Below, one piece after another: positions 59,458 to 64,000 of a stretch of 64,000 nucleotides of DNA (position 1 is its first letter; each line of letters opens with the position of its first letter). The DNA comes from Sipunculus nudus. Its lineage: Eukaryota; Annelida; Sipuncula; Golfingiida; Sipunculidae. The position numbers and the translations under genes were made by a program. The stretch lies in the NCBI GenBank assembly GCA_026874595.1, contig CM049312.1, forward strand, positions 31,065,456 through 31,129,455. The letters are read 5' to 3'. The notes under the pieces were generated by a model, which saw only the letters and a program-made list of their open reading frames with translations, was not told the DNA's origin and did no database searches.

Positions 59458-59624
59458 TTTGCGTTTTCGTTAAGCCACAGAAAACAGTAAAGGAAATGTA
59501 TAAGCCCTTTGCTCCCATGGTCCCAAATGTGTACACTTCGCAGAAGCTCACAGCTACTACCCCAGTTATTAAGAAGGCTGATGAATGGATCAATTCTCAA
59601 GTACGACGCAGCCAGGCATTGTGA
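59458..59624 (+). CDS. Possible terminal exon of an unidentified host gene
   Basis: The stretch follows a good splice-acceptor context (T-rich 'ttatattttctgtacag' ending at 59457; a second possible acceptor, 'ttaagccacag', ends at 59480) and stays open for about 55 codons to a TGA at 59622-59624. The encoded tail includes 'KTVKEMYKPFAPMVPN' and 'KKADEWINSQVRR', a balanced amino-acid mix unlike the low-complexity products elsewhere here. I do not recognise the protein. No partner exons were found in the window, and the 2.2-kb hAT-like element lies just upstream, as it might within an intron. It could also be a chance ORF. Confidence 0.3.
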
Positions 59625-59817
59625 AAATGGTAGCCTTGATATATTCCCTAATAATTATAAATAGATATTTAAATCACAAGAAAATCAAGACTTATTAAAT
59701 TATACACGGATACCCACCCGAAAAGGGGAAGAAACTACATTTTCAACAAATAATATTCGACAGTTATAGGCGATTTGCAGGTAATCTGAGAAATCAAACT
59801 AACTTTGTGACTACCCT
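59625..59817. other. Short unassigned stretch after the candidate exon
   Basis: No clear AATAAA signal follows the candidate stop codon within this stretch, which weakens the terminal-exon reading. Confidence 0.3.
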
Positions 59818-59820
59818 GTC

Positions 59821-59894
<74 letters not shown>
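59818..59894. repeat. Compound (TCTG)n(TC)n microsatellite
   Basis: About ten TCTG units followed by about sixteen TC units. Confidence 0.95.
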
Positions 59895-59899
<5 letters not shown>

Positions 59900-61352
59900 A
59901 AGCTATAAGATTAATCCCATTTACAGTAATTGCTTGATGGTTTCGAGGAAACTATGTTTTTGTTGATCTATAAGAGGTTCTGTATCTCACGTTTAACATA
60001 TTGATGGTCTGATAATATGAAGGATATATCCAAGTCCTGTTGCATGAGCTGCACCCCATTGCGTCGCGACGCCGCACCACCACCGCGTCCGTAGACGTGG
60101 AGACGTTACATATAAGTTGAACAATATGTATTTTAGAATTTCTATCTTATCCCTCAAGAACACTATCTGCGTTTTATCCTTTTTGTCAGCCACCGATAAA
60201 GAAGGATACCCTCTTGTAAAATTCAAAAAAGAAAAAAATACATGAAAATCAGATGTCATTATTTAGGATCCTGAGGTCACGGTTTCAAAAGCGCGGGGAT
60301 AGAGATAATTAAGAAATCAACGACGGTTAAAACAGCGTAACGAATCTTGCACTTTTGAGGTTCAGGATATTACCCTTCAGACTCAGGGGTTGTTCTACCT
60401 GGATACCTTGCGTTTTGCTGTTAACAGCCTCAACCCTGTCATATGGATCGTGATTCTTATGTATGCGAGATATTTCCCTATTTTTTTTAATCCATAATTT
60501 GATACAAATGTCCAGGTGATTGTCACTTAGATTCAAATACAAATCAATATATTTTTAAACACGACTCTATTGTTCTTAGAGTACCGACATGCATGGACAA
60601 GATTATTATTTTTATTAACATGATTCCTTTTCACATTCCTATCGCTTAAATGCCTCAATGTAGTTTAATAGGTTCCATTAAATATCGTATTCCTCTTTAG
60701 ACACGAAAAATAAATACTGGCTATATATCTCAACCTTGGCAGCCAGCGTTCATTTTTTAGTTTACTTCAGCCTAAAGCACTTTCAGTTAAGCTGCTGTAT
60801 CACGGTATTATGTTGGCTTGATTGAATGCAAGATTTTTTACGCAGTACATTCTTCATTTCTCTTTGAATACTTGAATGAAAACAAATAGAAGAAAGTCAT
60901 TTGATGTTAGACATTGAAAATATCCCAGATTGCATGGACACACAAATCGGCGAAATGATTAGCTGAATACGTTTAAGTAGTCAAATAGAACAAAAACAAA
61001 AGAATAATAGGACAATGTGGGTCAAGATAAAGAGGAATTTTTTTGTGATTAATATTATATGAAGAACTGTGAAACCCACACGGACGGACACATAAAATCA
61101 CTTCCACGGACTTTCGGTCATATCGTGTCAAGGGTTACCAGAGAAAGACCCCTAAAGACAGGTATAATACAACCTGGAGCACATAATGAAATATGTTAGT
61201 CGTGGCATTGGTTTATAACTCCCCTGTGAACGTTATAAGCATCGTTCTTAGCATTGTCAGACATGATGAAACATTTTTTTCGACTCGGATGTCATGGCTC
61301 CATATATAACCGGTTTACTGGTCTCAACATAAAACTGAATTGTTATCTATAC

Positions 61353-61355
<3 letters not shown>
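59895..61355. other. Unassigned sequence
   Basis: A small GC-rich patch near 60040-60105 ('cgcaccaccaccgcgtcc') stands out from the AT-rich surroundings but has no recognisable coding or structural role. Confidence 0.3.

Positions 61356-61409
<54 letters not shown>
61356..61409. repeat. (TA)n microsatellite
   Basis: About 26 TA units. Ile/Tyr repeat peptides predicted across it on both strands are artefacts. Confidence 0.95.
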
Positions 61410-61411
<2 letters not shown>

Positions 61412-62440
61412 CGTGTGTATAAGCAAGACACGTAAAACAACACTTGTTGTTTCTCAGTATTTCTCTGTTTAATCGGATATAGGACGAAATTAGCCTCATG
61501 CACCCCGATATGATTTTTTTTCAATAGTTTATCTGTGCGTAACACCCAATTATTACTTATTGCGATGTTTTCTCGTGGATATACCGTGAATGAAGATTCA
61601 ACAATGGACCTTTTTAAGAAAATTTATCTGAAGAATTGATTGGAGTCGTCATGATAACTAGATCGCTGACCTCTGCTCATACAAATCTGATTTGTTCGAG
61701 CAAATTAAGATCTTTTGTGTTTGAAATAATTAAGTCGGGTCGTTGTGGCCGATTTGAATTCTTCAAGTGTTCTATAGTGATGCCTAATTCAGGGACAGGA
61801 GACTGCACACTGTCCACGTCTTAAGAAAATTCCTAATCATAAATATGAACTTGATAAATATGAATATATGATTACATCAGGAAGCGTACACCTGTCAGAA
61901 TGAATATAGCAGAATAGTTTATTGCACTCAGGTTGATTTCTCCATTTCTTCAATCCGAGTCCAGGCCCGATATATCTAAGTCCCTAAAAAGTAGTCTTGA
62001 GTCCTAACTCGGGTTCAAGTCCATACTCAGTAATACATCACTATCCTTAGCGATTGTTCTCACGAGATCCTATTAGATATGCCGTTTCCCGTTTATTTTT
62101 AATTTACCTATGATCTTCTGATGATATTGTATTATCCTCCATATTTCTCTGTATATTTGGATGATCTTGTGGGTGATCCGGTGTCTAGACCTCATATACC
62201 GTCATCTTGATGGGAAGTCTAGACCGATCCTGTCTTAATCCATGGAGACCACTAATTACCGGGAACACGGGAGATATATAAATGAAGAAATGTAATAAAA
62301 TAGGACGCCTGGAAATATTTACGAATGTAAACATATTTTGATAAAAGTGTTATAGAAAAGAAATTACTCTGCATACAATATAAATTGACAAAACAATTGA
62401 TGAAAATATAAAAATTAGAAATATGCATAAAGGTTCGTTC

Positions 62441-62444
<4 letters not shown>

Positions 62445-62486
<42 letters not shown>
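62445..62486. repeat. (TA)n microsatellite
   Basis: About 21 TA units. Confidence 0.95.
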
Positions 62487-62488
<2 letters not shown>

Positions 62489-64000
62489 TTACATATGAAA
62501 AGTGGTAGCATTTATGCTTAAGTAATTATAACATATAACTCAAGAATACCTTCATCCTTTCTTATTCAACAGACAGTGCCAGCGACAGTCCTAGGATCTA
62601 TCATTTAAAATAGAAAAGAAATGAGAGGTATCAGGTTGAATGATGATCTGAATGACACGTATACATCGTTGAAAGAAGCATGTTATTTTTGCGATAACAG
62701 AACAGTGTGAAGGGGCACGGAGTATTTCTGAAGTGACGACAACTGAAGAAAAACAATATTGATCACTAAACCCTCGTAGAGCCCAGTTTCAGGTGAAATT
62801 CAATCTCTGAACGCCTCGTTCTTGTGGATTATAGATAGCTTAGAGGGGATTCCTTTGTGTGCGTGCCCTTTTGCTGGAGACATTATTCCTGCCCTGTAAA
62901 GCATGTAAACAAGACATGTATATTAGTATTCAATATAATTATCTTTTTTTTTAAATTTTTGTTATATCTTCCTTCTCCTTTGCACCACTTAAATTCAGCA
63001 CTTCAATATATTCTAATGCTTCCACATTATAATACTACTTAAAATGCCTTTGCATCTATAACGTTCTTTGGCCTGACGTGGGCTTGGTCATTCATTGGAA
63101 ATAGGGCTGCGTTTATTTCCGAAGGTCACCTATGAACCGTGTTAGTGAACCGTGACACAATGAATAACATGGGCAAGTTTAATTAAGCTCATGGAGGGAA
63201 TATCCATTTGGGCTCAGCTCACGGCTTTACTTCCGATAAATAGTTTTCTTTGTAACATCCTTCTTCACTGCATGTGTGACTGGTTCCTTCTGAATGCGTC
63301 CAAATTCTTTTTTTTACATAATTCATACTGCTTCATGACAGGATTCGCATATCAGCGAACGCCCACACTTATAAATATTCAATTACGTCAAAGCTGATCT
63401 CACTTTGGACAGTTTCAAAAACTCACAAATCAATTTTTGTCAGTAGTGTTCAGAGACAGGAATATGACGCACGTGTGTGTTTCCGGTTCTGTTCCATTAA
63501 TGTCATGTCGCAAACAAAATTGTCTATTGGAGCTCGAAGACAGTATATCAAGAAATGGAGCGTGTTCTTTTGTTTTATTTTCATTTCTCGGGTTAGCTGT
63601 ACCGGCTGAGCTGCACTTTTGTATTTGTTGACCGGGAATCGACGCGCCTGTAGGAGTATTGTAATGTTAGACACTGGCTGTATTCAAGAATGGGGTAACA
63701 GAGTGCGCAGCAGGTCGAGTTATGCCATTGTTGTGGGGTTTCGCGTGTATTTTCCGAGCCTATTTAGTTATCAGCGGGCTCATGAATATAGATGGGCCAT
63801 AGTAGAATAAGCAGGCCAGGCTTTGTATTAGTCTTATAAATATTAATAAGCCTCAAGGGTAGAAGGGTATTTAAATATGTGCATACGCAGTATTGGGACA
63901 CAACCTGTGGAGCCTGCAGAGACCAGAAGTGCCGACCGCCTGTGTCCGGAGATGTGCCCACCCAGTAACCAAAGAAATGCCCAGAGAGGTGCTGCCACCC
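62487..64000. other. Unassigned sequence to the window end
   Basis: The last 100 bp become GC-richer ('gtgcccacccagtaacc', 'gaggtgctgccaccc'), possibly the start of another repeat or exon cut by the window edge. Nothing can be named. Confidence 0.3.

Noticed and set aside
61254-61545. Ile/Tyr repeat peptides
   Set aside because: Simple translation of (TA)n on both strands.
1-64000. CRISPR array or bacterial operon
   Set aside because: No short repeats with regular unique spacers, no dense same-strand genes and no ribosome-binding pattern; the repeats are of animal type.

Overview
The window is animal genomic DNA, AT-rich, with no bacterial-style gene packing. I read it as a lophotrochozoan and most likely a bivalve mollusc. 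The reasons are tandem arrays of about 140 bp rich in 'gaccttgacctt/caaggtcaa', arrays that end in 'ggacggacgg' tails, a P-element/THAP9-type transposase relic, a LINE relic with an (ATTC)n tail, and many (TA)n microsatellites. The species is inferred, not shown. I see no complete, intact host gene. The window is intergenic and/or intronic sequence dominated by repeats and dead mobile elements.

Layout. 1-1165: four diverged tandem copies of a repeat of about 290-340 bp. 2193-2416: a two-copy 113 bp tandem duplication. 5815-6775: a tRNA-derived SINE head followed by LTR-like or promoter-like sequence. 6841-8690: a repeat island made of a segment shared with an element at 57.7 kb, two tandem units with CCCGCCCCGC-rich hairpins, and a four-copy array of about 140 bp. 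8871-12572: a P-element transposase pseudogene on +, split by a 5'-truncated LINE on - (10516-12433) with a perfect 14-bp target-site duplication. 13000-14700: a decayed, apparently spliced coding relic on -. 15955-16990 and 20560-20717: smaller duplications.

The most notable object is 21383-29647, an 8.3 kb foldback-like element. Its two ends are long inverted copies of each other. They are built from short palindromic modules around 'attgtaat' and a repeated module carrying 'gctcgac', and inside them lie GGTGGCGCCACC-centred satellite arrays, also in opposite orientation. A 7-bp direct repeat (agcgcac) abuts both ends. The 3.6 kb interior holds other repeats and a hairpin MITE but no recognisable transposase, so it looks non-autonomous.

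29.7-56.9 kb is mostly unremarkable AT-rich sequence with two clean tandem duplications (29886-30164 and 31641-32008), degenerate minisatellites (34.4 and 49.7 kb), a pyrimidine-rich block (47.9-48.3 kb) and microsatellites. 56969-59132 is a second inverted-repeat element of 2.2 kb, hAT-like in its ends, with CCCGCCCCGC-rich subterminal arrays, related to the island at 6.8-8.1 kb. A possible terminal exon of an unidentified host gene lies at 59458-59624 (+). The rest to 64000 is microsatellites and unassigned sequence. The elements do not form a pathway: the picture is successive insertion, nesting, inverted duplication and decay.
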